Positions 17,489 through 26,402 of a stretch of DNA of 64,000 bases are shown one piece after another. Location: NCBI RefSeq assembly GCF_016786305.1, contig NZ_JADWYV010000010.1; one strand, written 5' to 3'. Under the pieces are notes generated by a model, which was given only the letters and a program-made list of their open reading frames with translations, searched no databases and had not been told where the DNA came from. The translations under genes were made by a program, and so were the position numbers. How positions within the stretch are numbered: the stretch's first letter is position 1; each line of letters begins with the position of its first letter. The stretch is from Pseudofrankia nepalensis. Its GTDB lineage: Bacteria > Actinomycetota > Actinomycetes > Frankiales > Frankiaceae.

Positions 17489-19741
17489 TCAGGGCAGGGA
17501 CCACAGCCACACGGTGTGGTCGCTGCTGGCGCTGGCCAGCACCTGGCTGTCCGGAGAGAACCGCACGGACAACACCCAGCCGGTGTGGCCGGTCAGCGGC
17601 CCGCCGCGAGGCTTCGGGTTGGAGCGGTCGGCCACGTTCCACAGCCGCACCGAGTTGTCGAATCCTCCGCTGGCCAGGGTGCGGCCGTCTGGGGAGAATG
17701 CCAGCGACCAGATGCGGTTGGTGTGCCCGGTCAGCGGCCTGCCGACCGGGCGCGGATCGTCCGGGATTGCGAGGTCCCACAGCCGGATCACGCCGTCGGA
17801 GCCGCCGGTGGCCAGGGCGCGGCCATCGGGGGAGAACGCCGCCGCGAACGCGACGGTGGGCCCGGCCACGGACCGCTCCAGCCGACGCGGGGCGGAACGG
17901 TCGGCGATGTCCCAGAGCAGGACGTTCTTGCCGTTGCCGGCGCCGGCCAGGATGCGGTCGTCCGAGGAGAACGCCACCGAGGTCACATAGCCGGTGTCAT
18001 CGGTGAGTCGCGTGAGCTGCTGTGGCGCGACGCGGTTGGTCATGTCCCACAGCCGCACCGTCTTGTCGTCGCCGCCGCTGGCGAGCGTGCGGCCGTCCAT
18101 GGAGAACGCCACGGACCACACGGGTCCCGTGTGGCCGGTCAGCGGGCGGCCGACCAGTTCGGGCGCGTAGCGGTCGGTCAGGTCCCACAGCCACACGGTG
18201 CCATCCCAGCCGCTGCCTACCAGGATGCGCCCGTCCGGGGAGAACACCAACGACGTCACCCCGTCGCGAGGACCGGTCAGCGGGTGGCCGAGTCGCTTGG
18301 CCGCGGAACGGTCGGTCAGGTCCCACATCCACACCTCGCCGTTCCTGCTGCTACTGACCATGATCTGCCCGTCCGGGGAGAACACCGCCGACAGCGCCCA
18401 GTCGGTGTGGTCGGTCAGTGGACGCCCGAGGGACCGGGTGCCGTTCTCACGGCCGAGGGTGAGAGTGAGGGTTAGGGCGGTACCGGCGGCACCGGAAAGC
18501 AGCAGCGCGACCGCGGCCGTGACATGCCGGCGGTGCGGCTGCGGCGAGCGGCGCCGGGGTGTGTCTGGCTGGCCAGGATGTCCGCCGCGCGGGCCCTGAA
18601 GATCATCGCTGGCGGGCGGGTGGCCGTCGGCGTCGTCCAGGGGCGCTGTCTGGGCCGGAGGCCCGGCCGTCGGCCCGGTCGAGCTCTCCTCCAACTCCGG
18701 GTCCATGTCGCCGTCGAGTCTCGCGGCGCGGGGATAGGTGATCGTCGGATCGGGGGCCAAGGCGGCACCGGCCGGCGGCGGCAGGATGAGCGTCCCTGTG
18801 GCGGGGCCGGCGAGGGCACTGGGCCGTTCGGCTGCTGCGCGGACCTCGTCGGCGAGCCGGACGGGGATTCCCGATTCGGCGAGCCACCCGGGGCCGCAGG
18901 AGGCGGCGGCGGCGCGGGCGAGGTCCAGAGCGAAGGCGCGCGCGGAGGGCGGCCGCCGGTCCGGATTCCGGTCCAGCGAGCGCGGGATCACGTCGGCCAC
19001 CGCGTCGGGCACGCCGACGGGGGCCGGCGGACGGTCACCCAGAAGATGCCGGTCGCGATACCGAGACGGCAGGGGTCCGGCGGACGTGCCGGCCGGCCCC
19101 ACGTCCGCGTCTTCGAAGGGCACGTGGCCGGCCATAAGGAGGTAGAGCATCACCCCGAGCGCGTACAGGTCCGTGTAGGGTCCGAGCCGACCCGCCAGGA
19201 ACTGCTCCGGTGCCATGAACATCGGCGTGCCGAAAACCCGGCTGGCCGTCGCCGCCGACCCGCGGATCAGCTTCGCGATCCCGAAGTCGACCACCTTCGG
19301 CAGGCCGGCGCCGTCGAACAGCACGTTGTCGGGCTTGATGTCGCGGTGCAGGACACCGCGATCATGCTCGGCGGACAGCGCGTCGGCCACCGCCAGGCCC
19401 ACCGCGCACGCCTCGCGGTGGCCGAGCCGCGGCGTCCTGCGGGTCAGCGTCCCCCCGGCGAGCATCTCCATGACGATCAGATGCAGGTCGCCGGACTCGA
19501 CGTGGTCATAGACGCGGACGATGTGGGGGTGGTCCAGGCTGGCCAGGATCCGGCCCTCGGCGGCGACGGGACGGGCCTGACCCGGGCTGCGCCAGCCCGC
19601 GGAGACCACCTTGATCGCGACGTCGCGCTGCAGACGTCGGTGCCAGCCGGCCACCACCAGTCCGAACGATCCGGCTCCGATCTCGTCACCTAGCGTGTAG
19701 CCGGGCAACGCCGCGGCAAGCTGTGTCTGATCAACGATCAA
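17489..19741 (-). CDS. membrane Ser/Thr protein kinase with seven WD40 repeats
   Basis: About 750 residues from the TTG at 19741 (AGGA eight bases before); the frame is open to an ATG at 19861. The Hanks-type kinase domain covers ~15-280: glycine loop GAGSFG, Lys44 in VAIKVV, HRDIKPDN (132-139), DFG (152-154) and GTPMFMAPEQ. A Pro-rich linker leads to one transmembrane helix (~407-429), then seven WD40 units each carrying an FSPDG-like turn and a W-D/W-N end, enough for one propeller. Topology implies a cytoplasmic kinase and an external WD40 sensor. All catalytic residues are present. The signal and substrates are unknown. Confidence 0.92.
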   Translation of the reverse strand: MIVDQTQLAAALPGYTLGDEIGAGSFGLVVAGWHRRLQRDVAIKVVSAGWRSPGQARPVAAEGRILASLDHPHIVRVYDHVESGDLHLIVMEMLAGGTLTRRTPRLGHREACAVGLAVADALSAEHDRGVLHRDIKPDNVLFDGAGLPKVVDFGIAKLIRGSAATASRVFGTPMFMAPEQFLAGRLGPYTDLYALGVMLYLLMAGHVPFEDADVGPAGTSAGPLPSRYRDRHLLGDRPPAPVGVPDAVADVIPRSLDRNPDRRPPSARAFALDLARAAAASCGPGWLAESGIPVRLADEVRAAAERPSALAGPATGTLILPPPAGAALAPDPTITYPRAARLDGDMDPELEESSTGPTAGPPAQTAPLDDADGHPPASDDLQGPRGGHPGQPDTPRRRSPQPHRRHVTAAVALLLSGAAGTALTLTLTLGRENGTRSLGRPLTDHTDWALSAVFSPDGQIMVSSSRNGEVWMWDLTDRSAAKRLGHPLTGPRDGVTSLVFSPDGRILVGSGWDGTVWLWDLTDRYAPELVGRPLTGHTGPVWSVAFSMDGRTLASGGDDKTVRLWDMTNRVAPQQLTRLTDDTGYVTSVAFSSDDRILAGAGNGKNVLLWDIADRSAPRRLERSVAGPTVAFAAAFSPDGRALATGGSDGVIRLWDLAIPDDPRPVGRPLTGHTNRIWSLAFSPDGRTLASGGFDNSVRLWNVADRSNPKPRGGPLTGHTGWVLSVRFSPDSQVLASASSDHTVWLWSLP

Positions 19742-20047
19742 GACAGATCCTGACCACGCCTCCACATAGTGCGTGAGAGTAGCGGTGCCACTACCGTGCC
19801 ACGCGACGAGGGTGCCATCACCTGGGGAACCCCGGCCGCCGGCCGCGACCGTGGCCTCCACCGCCGCAACAGCGCCGACTCGACACCAACCGGGAGATCA
19901 CAAACTCGACCGGGAGACAGATACGTGAGACGGCACCTGCACCGGGCCAGAACTCGATTAGGGACCTTGATCCGCGACTTCCTCTGTGCGCGGGGCGTGC
20001 GGGAGGTGGCGCTGGCGGGGCGCGCCGGGCCTCGTGGCCGGGCGGGA
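19742..20047. other. intergenic region upstream of the kinase
   Basis: Roughly 300 bases between the kinase start and the IclR stop, both on the minus strand. An alternative kinase start (ATG at 19861) lies here. I see no hairpin or operator that I can support. Confidence 0.35.
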
Positions 20048-21001
20048 TCAGGCCGGGGTGTGAGCCAGGTGGTCGGCGACGGCGCGGCTCTCCGCGCGCA
20101 GTGTGCGGGTGATGCGCGCGTGGCGGGCGGTATCGAGGTCGCCGGTCGCGACCACGGCGAGCGCGAGGATCTCGCCGTCGCTGCCGGGCAGCAGCGGGGT
20201 CGCGTAGCACCACAGGCCGGCGATCGTCTCGCCGTGCTCGAAGTGGACGCCGTGGCGGCTGCCGGCCCGGATCGCGTCGCGCAGCCGCGGCCAGGTGGTC
20301 GGCGTCTGGCCGGTCAGGGTCGGGTACGGCTCGGGTGGCAGGACCCTGCGTCGGTCCGCGGCGGGCAGGGCGGCGAGCAGCGCGCGGCCGGCGGCGGTCG
20401 CCCAGATGGGATAGCCGCCGTCGGCGCGCTCGATCGGCGGGATGCGGGCGGGCGGGCCGGCGGCGGGCAGCCGGGCGGCGATCGGCACGGCGCCGCCGCC
20501 GAGAAGCTGGCAGAGCAGCACCGTTTCGCCAGTGGCTCGGGCCACCCTGGTGATCGGCCCGTCGCTGGCGGCGCGCAGCCGTTCCATCCAGTCGACCGCC
20601 ATGCGCAGGGAACGCGGGCCGACGGTGTAGCGGCGCTGCGGGGTGCGGGTGGCGTAGCCGCGTGCCAGCAGTGTCGCCAGCAGCCGCGACGCGGTCGCCG
20701 GGTCGACCTCCAGGTGCGCGGCGACGTCCGACGTCCGGACCGCCCGTGGGGCGGCGGCGACGAGCAGTTCCAGCGCGGCGAACGCGCGGTGGATGGACCG
20801 CACCCCGCCGGCCGTCGGACTCACGCCGTCGCCGGCGACTCCGGCGGCCGTCCCGGCATCGCCGCTCGCGTTGCCGGCGCCGAGGTTGCCGCCGACACGG
20901 TCGCCGCGTGTCCTGCCGCCGCCGCTGGTCTCGTCGCCGCGGTCGTCGTCCCGGTCGACGTCGTCCCCGTTGACGTCGTCGTCGCTGTTGGTGCCGTGCA
21001 C
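20048..21001 (-). CDS. IclR family transcriptional regulator
   Basis: 317 residues. An Asp/Gly-rich, low-complexity N-terminus of ~65 residues is followed by an IclR winged helix (RAFAALELLVAAAPRAVRTS; VDPATASRLLATLLARGYA) and the effector domain with the family GYPIWATAAGRALLAALPA block. The real start may be internal (for example, at the GTG/ATG codons in the acidic stretch). It lies 39 bases downstream of the LLM oxidoreductase gene on the same strand, so it may regulate that enzyme. Confidence 0.88.
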   Translation of the reverse strand: MHGTNSDDDVNGDDVDRDDDRGDETSGGGRTRGDRVGGNLGAGNASGDAGTAAGVAGDGVSPTAGGVRSIHRAFAALELLVAAAPRAVRTSDVAAHLEVDPATASRLLATLLARGYATRTPQRRYTVGPRSLRMAVDWMERLRAASDGPITRVARATGETVLLCQLLGGGAVPIAARLPAAGPPARIPPIERADGGYPIWATAAGRALLAALPAADRRRVLPPEPYPTLTGQTPTTWPRLRDAIRAGSRHGVHFEHGETIAGLWCYATPLLPGSDGEILALAVVATGDLDTARHARITRTLRAESRAVADHLAHTPA

Positions 21002-21040
21002 GCGGTCGGCCCTTCGAGCGAGGTTGCGCCGGCGGCGCGG

Positions 21041-22297
21041 TCAGCCGGCGGCGGAAACCGGATCGGCCGCGGCCGGCTCGTTCGGTGACACCTCCGCCGG
21101 CTCCACCGACGACAGCGCCGGGATCACATGTTCCCCGAAGAGCTGGATCATGTCGAGCATGCGCTGATGCTCTGTCATGCCGCCGGCGGCGTTGAAGATG
21201 ACGTACTCGACGCCGGTCTCGTCGCGCAGCTTCTCCAACTGCTCGCCCACCTCGTCCGGCGTGCCGACGAGCAGCGCCCCGGCGGCGACCATCTGCTCCA
21301 GGGTGCGCGGCACCGGGCCCTCCTGGCCGGGCAGCCGCCACGCCTCGAAGAAGCCGAACTCGCCGAGCCAGTCGGTGGTCATCACGGCGCCCTGCCGGGC
21401 CGCCTCCCAGGCCTCCTCGTGGGTCGCCGCCACGGCCAGTGCCCGGGACAGCGCGACCCCGCCGCCCGGGTGGTACGCGCCGACGCCGACCGTGCGGCCG
21501 TAGCCGGCGGCCGCCGACGCGTAGGCCTCGAAGATGCCCCGGGCCTGCTCGGGCTGGGTGGCGATGGTGACGATCGTGCTGCCGACGCGGGCAGCCCAGT
21601 CGAGGGTCTGCGTGCTCTGCGTGAGGGTGGTGAACAGCGGCGGGTACGGGGTCTGCAGCGGCTTGGGGACGGTGGCGAGCTCGGTCACGACGCCGTCGGT
21701 GACGCCACCGCCGAGGCGGGCCGTCACCGGGTGCGGCCAGGGCAGGCCGGGTGGCGGGACCTGGATGAACTCTCCCTCGTACGACCACAGGTCCCGGGTC
21801 CATGACCGGCGCATGACCTCGAACCACTCCTCGAAAAGCCGCCGGTTGCGTGCCTCGGCGTCCGTACGCCCGGTGCCGGCGGCGTCGGCGTGGTAATGCT
21901 GGGCGAGGGTAGCGATCGACCGGTTCTGGTAGCCGCGGCTGAGACCGACGTCGAGGCGTCCGCCCGTGAGATGGTCGGCCATCGCGATGTCCTCGGCGAG
22001 CCGCAGCGGGTTCCAGTTCGGCAGCGCCAGGCCCATCTGGCCGTGGCGCAGCCGGGTGGTGTGCTGGGCGAGGAAGACGTTGAGCAGCAGCGGGTTCGGC
22101 GTGACCTGGTAGCCCTCCACCTCGAAGTGGTGCTCGGCGAGCATCAGCGACGTCCACCCGTAGGTGTCCGCGCAGATCGCCTGCTCCTTCAGCTCGGCGA
22201 GCGCCGTCGCGTACAGGCCGGGGTCGAGGCCGAGCAGCCCGGAACCGAGCTGGTCATGGCGGGCGACCGCCACCGGGTAGAACAGCGAGAACCGCAC
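21041..22297 (-). CDS. LLM class flavin-dependent oxidoreductase
   Basis: 418 residues from a GTG at 22297 with GGAGG just upstream. The luciferase-like TIM barrel is clear: MLAEHHF near the N-terminus, LRLAEDIAMADHLTGGRLDV with GLSRGYQ, and the substrate-domain segments YPPLFTTLTQS and the VGTPDEV end motif. Enzymes of this type use FMNH2 or reduced F420 for monooxygenation or hydride transfer. The acidic Ala/Pro tail (SSVEPAEVSPNEPA) is probably disordered. Followed by the IclR gene. Confidence 0.88.
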   Translation of the reverse strand: MRFSLFYPVAVARHDQLGSGLLGLDPGLYATALAELKEQAICADTYGWTSLMLAEHHFEVEGYQVTPNPLLLNVFLAQHTTRLRHGQMGLALPNWNPLRLAEDIAMADHLTGGRLDVGLSRGYQNRSIATLAQHYHADAAGTGRTDAEARNRRLFEEWFEVMRRSWTRDLWSYEGEFIQVPPPGLPWPHPVTARLGGGVTDGVVTELATVPKPLQTPYPPLFTTLTQSTQTLDWAARVGSTIVTIATQPEQARGIFEAYASAAAGYGRTVGVGAYHPGGGVALSRALAVAATHEEAWEAARQGAVMTTDWLGEFGFFEAWRLPGQEGPVPRTLEQMVAAGALLVGTPDEVGEQLEKLRDETGVEYVIFNAAGGMTEHQRMLDMIQLFGEHVIPALSSVEPAEVSPNEPAAADPVSAAG

Positions 22298-22757
22298 AAG
22301 GCCTCCAGCCCGCAGTGGTGTGACCTGCCTGACGCCGCAGCGGCGCCACCTGTCCAGGCGTGACGCCCCCGGTCCAACACAGTCACGGAGCGGCGCGAAC
22401 CGCCGCAACGGCCTTCTTGCGCAGGGTGCAATCCGCCGGCCGTCGAGAGCAGGTGTGCCTCGCCTCACACCGACCGAGGACAGTCCGACCGGCCGACGCG
22501 ACCCGCTCGGCGGCATCCTTCACGCGTAAGGGCATGCAGCCTGATCTGTGCGGGCGTACTTTTCGGTAGGTGCACGGCTTCGAGACCTGGCTGGTCAACG
22601 GCCGTGACGTGAACACCTGGCCTCCTGGATACCTCGGAAGGTGAGATGGCCATCGTGGTCGGCGGCGGTACGGCCCGTTCACCTGGACTCCTTCTGGGTG
22701 ACGATCGGTCTCGACTGACCCTTCTCCATGGCTTAGGTCGAGGATGGAGTTTCCGAA
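22298..22757. other. divergent intergenic region, no gene seen
   Basis: About 460 bases between the LLM gene and the SUKH gene, which point away from each other. Frames here give only Arg-rich translations. GGATGGAG at the 3' end is the ribosome-binding site of the SUKH gene. Confidence 0.35.
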
Positions 22758-23300
22758 ATGAATCCGGATCTCGCTGAGGCGATTTCCTTGCTTCCGCTGG
22801 TCCCGCAACCCCCGGAAGCCGTTGGAGGCGCCGGCGCGACATCTGAGCAGCTTGACGAGCTATCCGTCCGGCTCGGCTATGCCCTCCCGGCGGACCTTGA
22901 AGAGTGGTTGTACCAATGCAACGGAGTTATGGCGGGACCAGGCGGGATCTATGGTGCCGGAAACCCGAGGGCGAGTCTCAACATTGGGTCGGTGATGTCG
23001 CTACATCCAGTGTGGAGCGGCCGGTGCTGGATTCCGGTCGCTGGTGGCGGGCATGGAAATGCCTACGTGGTCGATGCGAGCAGAGAACTGTTCGACGGTG
23101 ACCCTGTGCTCTTTATTGATGTAGCTGAACGGGAGGACGAGCCCACCTTCGTGGCCGCGTCTGGTCTTGGCCTTTTCCTGGTGTTCCTACTGCGACGAGA
23201 ACTAGGCGAAAGGCGCTGGCCGTTCGAGGCGCGGTTCGTGGCCGAGCGTGACCCTGAAATTTTGCGGCTACCCGCATCGCTACTTCCGTGGAACACGTAA
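22758..23300 (+). CDS. SMI1/KNR4 (SUKH) family protein
   Basis: 180 residues. The SUKH fold is seen in the order: helix SEQLDELSVRLGYALPADLE, conserved EWLYQCNGV, then strand-rich WIPVAGGGHGNAYVVD and DPVLFIDVAERED. This superfamily is best known as immunity proteins against secreted nuclease/deaminase toxins, but also has housekeeping scaffolds. No toxin gene is adjacent. Composition is slightly lower in GC than its neighbours, hinting at transfer. Confidence 0.85.
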   Translation: MNPDLAEAISLLPLVPQPPEAVGGAGATSEQLDELSVRLGYALPADLEEWLYQCNGVMAGPGGIYGAGNPRASLNIGSVMSLHPVWSGRCWIPVAGGGHGNAYVVDASRELFDGDPVLFIDVAEREDEPTFVAASGLGLFLVFLLRRELGERRWPFEARFVAERDPEILRLPASLLPWNT

Positions 23301-23474
23301 AGGGTGAGTACAAATGCCTGTAGCGTGTCAAACTCGATCCAGGCGTTAGCTCCGGCCCGGAATGGATCTGGCACTGCCGGGCCTGGTCAAGTCAGGGAGC
23401 CAAGGGGTACAGCGAGCCAGCGCCCGCGACCATGCCGGGTCGCGGCATCAGTGACGGTTGCGGGCGTCAACTGT

Positions 23475-23810
23475 CTACGAAGTCGGAGGCGTAAGAGACA
23501 ACCCGTGGCCGTCGAGAACATCGATCCAGGTGACCACCGAGTGGCTGGGATCAAGGCCCAGCAGGAAGATCACCTCATCTCCCCGCCCCACTTCCATGAC
23601 CGATGGAGTCGGCGACGCCTCCGGAGCGGTCAGCACGTAGCCGCGGCAGACACCGTGGAAGGGCAGGTCCGCGATCGAGTCGGCAATCGGATCCTCTGAA
23701 CATGCCTCCCGCAGCATGGTCACAAGGTCATCCACGAGATCGGAGTAGACATCCCTCAGCCGCGGCAGGCCCTCCTCGCCACTCAGGTGAGGCTCCGCGC
23801 CGTCAAGCAT
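23475..23810 (-). CDS. small hypothetical protein
   Basis: 111 residues, not recognised. The sequence is acidic and helical at first (LRDVYSDLVDDLVTMLREAC) then strand-like (GDEVIFLLGLDPSHSVVTWI), which looks like a folded small protein rather than a shadow frame. The start lacks a good ribosome-binding site. Convergent with the SUKH gene 174 bases away; a short Arg-rich region separates them. It could be another immunity-type protein, but this is a guess from context. Confidence 0.5.
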   Translation of the reverse strand: MLDGAEPHLSGEEGLPRLRDVYSDLVDDLVTMLREACSEDPIADSIADLPFHGVCRGYVLTAPEASPTPSVMEVGRGDEVIFLLGLDPSHSVVTWIDVLDGHGLSLTPPTS

Positions 23811-24109
23811 GTCAAGCCCATCAACTCAGCCCTTCAACGGGCGCCAGCAAATCTGGGTCGATCGTCTACAGAGTCCCACGTGATGTCCGCCGCGTCGCGG
23901 TTGGCTCGAGTCTTTGGCGCGATGACACGGGAGCTCACGACGACAGGGTGTCAGAGCCACCGGAGATACCGGGTGATCCTGTGATGCGCGGCGCGCTGGA
24001 CGCGGCCTGGCTCGGTCCCGGCCAGGAGCATGCCCGGCTGGCGCATTCCGGGGCTGATGGCTGAAATTGGTTGGACGGTGAGCAGGTAGCCACGCGACTC
24101 TGATGGGCG

Positions 24110-24694
24110 ATGCGACAGATCCACGCGAGCTACACCGACCAGACGGTCACCGTCTACCAGGCCTACCCGGCCGCGATCGCCGAGCCGGCCGTGCGGGCGG
24201 GAACGTTCGTCCCACCCTTCCGCGCCGAGCGGATGACCTGGATCAAACCCTCCTTCCTGTGGATGATGTACCGCTCCGGCTGGGCGACCAAGCCGAACCA
24301 GGAACGGGTCCTCGAGATCCAGATCGGCCGGGACGACCTGTCCTGGGCGCTGTCACAGGCGTGCCTGAGCGCGTTCGACCGGCGCCTGCACGACGACGAG
24401 CGGGCCTGGCGGGCTGCCCTGGCAGCGTCCCCTGTCCGGATCCAGTGGGACCCCGACCGCGACCTTCACCTACGACCGACCGAGCGGCGCGCCATCCAGA
24501 TCGGCCTCGGCCCAGAAGCCAGCCGCCGCTACGTCGCTGGCTGGATCCAGCGGATCCGCGACGTGACGCCGCTGGCGCACCAGATCAGATCACTCGTCCG
24601 CGTCGGCGCCCTCACCGATGCCCAGGCCCTCCTCCCCGACGAACGGGCCCTCGCTCTCCCGCCAGAACTCGCCGCGCGCCTCGGCGCACGCTGA
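24110..24694 (+). CDS. DUF4291 domain protein
   Basis: 194 residues matching the DUF4291 pattern: YTDQTVTVYQAYPAAIA near the start, then RMTWIKPSFLWMMYRSGWAT, QIGRDDLSWAL, VRIQWDPDRDLHL and RAIQIGLGPEASRRYVAGW. The function of the family is unproven. The ATG at 24110 has only a weak upstream site. It stands between unrelated genes. The C-terminal 40 residues are a helical Leu/Ala-rich tail. Confidence 0.85.
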   Translation: MRQIHASYTDQTVTVYQAYPAAIAEPAVRAGTFVPPFRAERMTWIKPSFLWMMYRSGWATKPNQERVLEIQIGRDDLSWALSQACLSAFDRRLHDDERAWRAALAASPVRIQWDPDRDLHLRPTERRAIQIGLGPEASRRYVAGWIQRIRDVTPLAHQIRSLVRVGALTDAQALLPDERALALPPELAARLGAR

Positions 24695-25067
24695 GCGCCG
24701 AGATGCGCCGTGACCCCACCTGACTTTCCACCGGGACGGCCCCCGCCAGGCGGGTCCTCCGCCCTCTGTGGACATGCGCGGATTGCCAATCAGTCCCTTT
24801 TCAATCCGGACAAGTCGCGGCAGGCCCGGCGAGGCAAGGCGGACCACGGATGCGACACCTGGTGCCTTCCTCCCGGGGCATCCGGGCCGCTCGCGGGGGA
24901 GGCGTAGGCACCCATGGCCGGTTGATCGCCCAGGGTTGTCCGGGCGCTGCTGATCCAGATCCTCGTTGAGGTCAACGATCCGGCGCGTCCCCGGTGCCGC
25001 CTGGCCTGCCGAGCGACTCGTGATGGTCGGTCGGCTTGGTGGGTGCCAACAGCCGCCGGTCAGCCGG
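24695..25067. other. convergent intergenic region, no gene seen
   Basis: The region between the DUF4291 gene and the nitrilase-family gene on the opposite strand. No open frame here has a start with ribosome-binding site or a recognisable motif, and no strong hairpin was found. Confidence 0.35.
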
Positions 25068-25988
25068 TCACAGCTGGGTGCGCTGCTCGGAGCGGGAGTC
25101 GTGCACGAGCGTCCCGCTATGGAGCGCGCCGCCCATCGCGCGGGCACGCCAGGCCGCGGTGGAGTCGTACAGCGCAGCCTCGGTGTCGATGGTAGAGATC
25201 AGCACGCCGGTCCGGTTGCGCGGCAATCGTCCGGTCGTGACACCGTCGGCGCGGACGAAGAAGGCGCCCCAACAACTCTCGCGGGCAGAGGAGTTCGGGC
25301 AGCTGATCCAGACGTGGTTGGCTGCCGCTTGCGCGATCATCGTCGCCGGCATGGTGATGCCGGGGTAGGTGCTCCCGGGGTTGAAGCGCTGCACGTCTTC
25401 TCCGATGGCGGCGCGGAGTTCGGCCACCTTCCCAGATGTCATGTGGGCGGCGTGGTAGGAGTGGAAGATCAGCTGGACGTCCTGCCGTTTGTGCTCGCGG
25501 TACAATTCCGGGTACCGGTAGTCGTGGCAGATCAGCGCACCACACCGAACACCGCTGATTGTGAACACGCTCGGGTGGTCGCCGGGTGTGTAGTGCGCCA
25601 GGTCGCCGGTGCGTCCCTCGGGATCGCCGGCGCAGAAACGCTTGTCGTAGCGATCAACGATACGACCCCTGGCGTCAATGATGTAGAGGCTGTTGTGCGG
25701 TTTATGATCACCGGTCAGTCGGTGTGTCGAACCAAGCACGACCCACAACCGAAGCTCGCCAGCCAGGGCTAGGACGCGCCGCGTGACACGTTCGAGCAAC
25801 TCCCAGTCGAACCCGTCATAGTTCGGGAAGTCTGAGCCTGCGTAGCCCGACAGGCATGCCTCCGGAAAGTGCGCGACGTCCGCCCCTTGCTTCCGCGCGG
25901 ACAGCATCTGACGCATGACGTATCGGCCGTTGCGCGCGACGTCGGCGTCCACCGGAAACTGGCACGTCGCGACCGTCAGCCTAGCCAC
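25068..25988 (-). CDS. carbon-nitrogen hydrolase (nitrilase superfamily)
   Basis: 306 residues. The catalytic triad is complete: Glu43 in HFPEACLSGY, Lys116 in YDKRFC and Cys154 in CGALICHDYRYPELYRE. These enzymes hydrolyse non-peptide C-N bonds (amides, nitriles, N-carbamoyl compounds) in the cytoplasm. The Cys-His-Asp context (CHDYRYPE) is that of the amidase-like branches rather than true nitrilases (CWE). No neighbouring pathway gene indicates the substrate. Confidence 0.9.
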   Translation of the reverse strand: MARLTVATCQFPVDADVARNGRYVMRQMLSARKQGADVAHFPEACLSGYAGSDFPNYDGFDWELLERVTRRVLALAGELRLWVVLGSTHRLTGDHKPHNSLYIIDARGRIVDRYDKRFCAGDPEGRTGDLAHYTPGDHPSVFTISGVRCGALICHDYRYPELYREHKRQDVQLIFHSYHAAHMTSGKVAELRAAIGEDVQRFNPGSTYPGITMPATMIAQAAANHVWISCPNSSARESCWGAFFVRADGVTTGRLPRNRTGVLISTIDTEAALYDSTAAWRARAMGGALHSGTLVHDSRSEQRTQL

Positions 25989-26402
25989 AAAGTCCCGACG
26001 CGAGTCTCGACACGAGTTGAGCCATCCACGGCCTCAGCATTCCATGTCGGTCAAGCGATTAAAGACCGACACAGACCGGATCCAGCCGTAGTGCCGGCGA
26101 TCGCAACCACCGATCGCCACTCGCCGCACGGCGCCGGGCCGCCTCGGCACCTGCACGACGGGAAGTGGAAGTTCAGCGACGTGATCGACCAGTACGCCGC
26201 CGGACTCCGTGACCGGGCCGCCACCGTGGAGGTTCTGGTGAGTTGGCCGTACCAGGCGCCGGACCAGACCGGGCCGAGGCGCGGCGCTGGTCGGACAGCT
26301 TCGCCGTTGCCGAGGCCTGGCGTGTCGGCGAAGCCGGTCCGGGGCGGGGAGGGGATGACCTCCTACAGGCATCCCCAGGTGACCGTGATCTAGGATCACG
26401 TC
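25989..26402. other. divergent intergenic region
   Basis: About 410 bases between the nitrilase-family gene and rnhA, which face away from each other. A stretch around 26160-26240 reads as short helical protein (KFSDVIDQYAAGLRDRAATV), perhaps an old fragment, but I cannot assign it. Confidence 0.35.

Noticed and set aside
19818..22157. 779-codon open frame on the minus strand
   Set aside because: Arg/Pro/His-rich translation lying across the IclR and LLM genes in another frame; a GC-rich shadow without domains.
23354..23383. GGCCCGG/CCGGGCC hairpin after the SUKH gene
   Set aside because: Seven-pair stem with a 16-base loop, easily found by chance at this GC content; not reported as a terminator.
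25869..26393. 174-codon plus-strand frame between the nitrilase and rnhA genes
   Set aside because: Begins antisense inside the nitrilase gene and is mostly basic low-complexity sequence; only a short helical patch near 26160-26240 looks protein-like.
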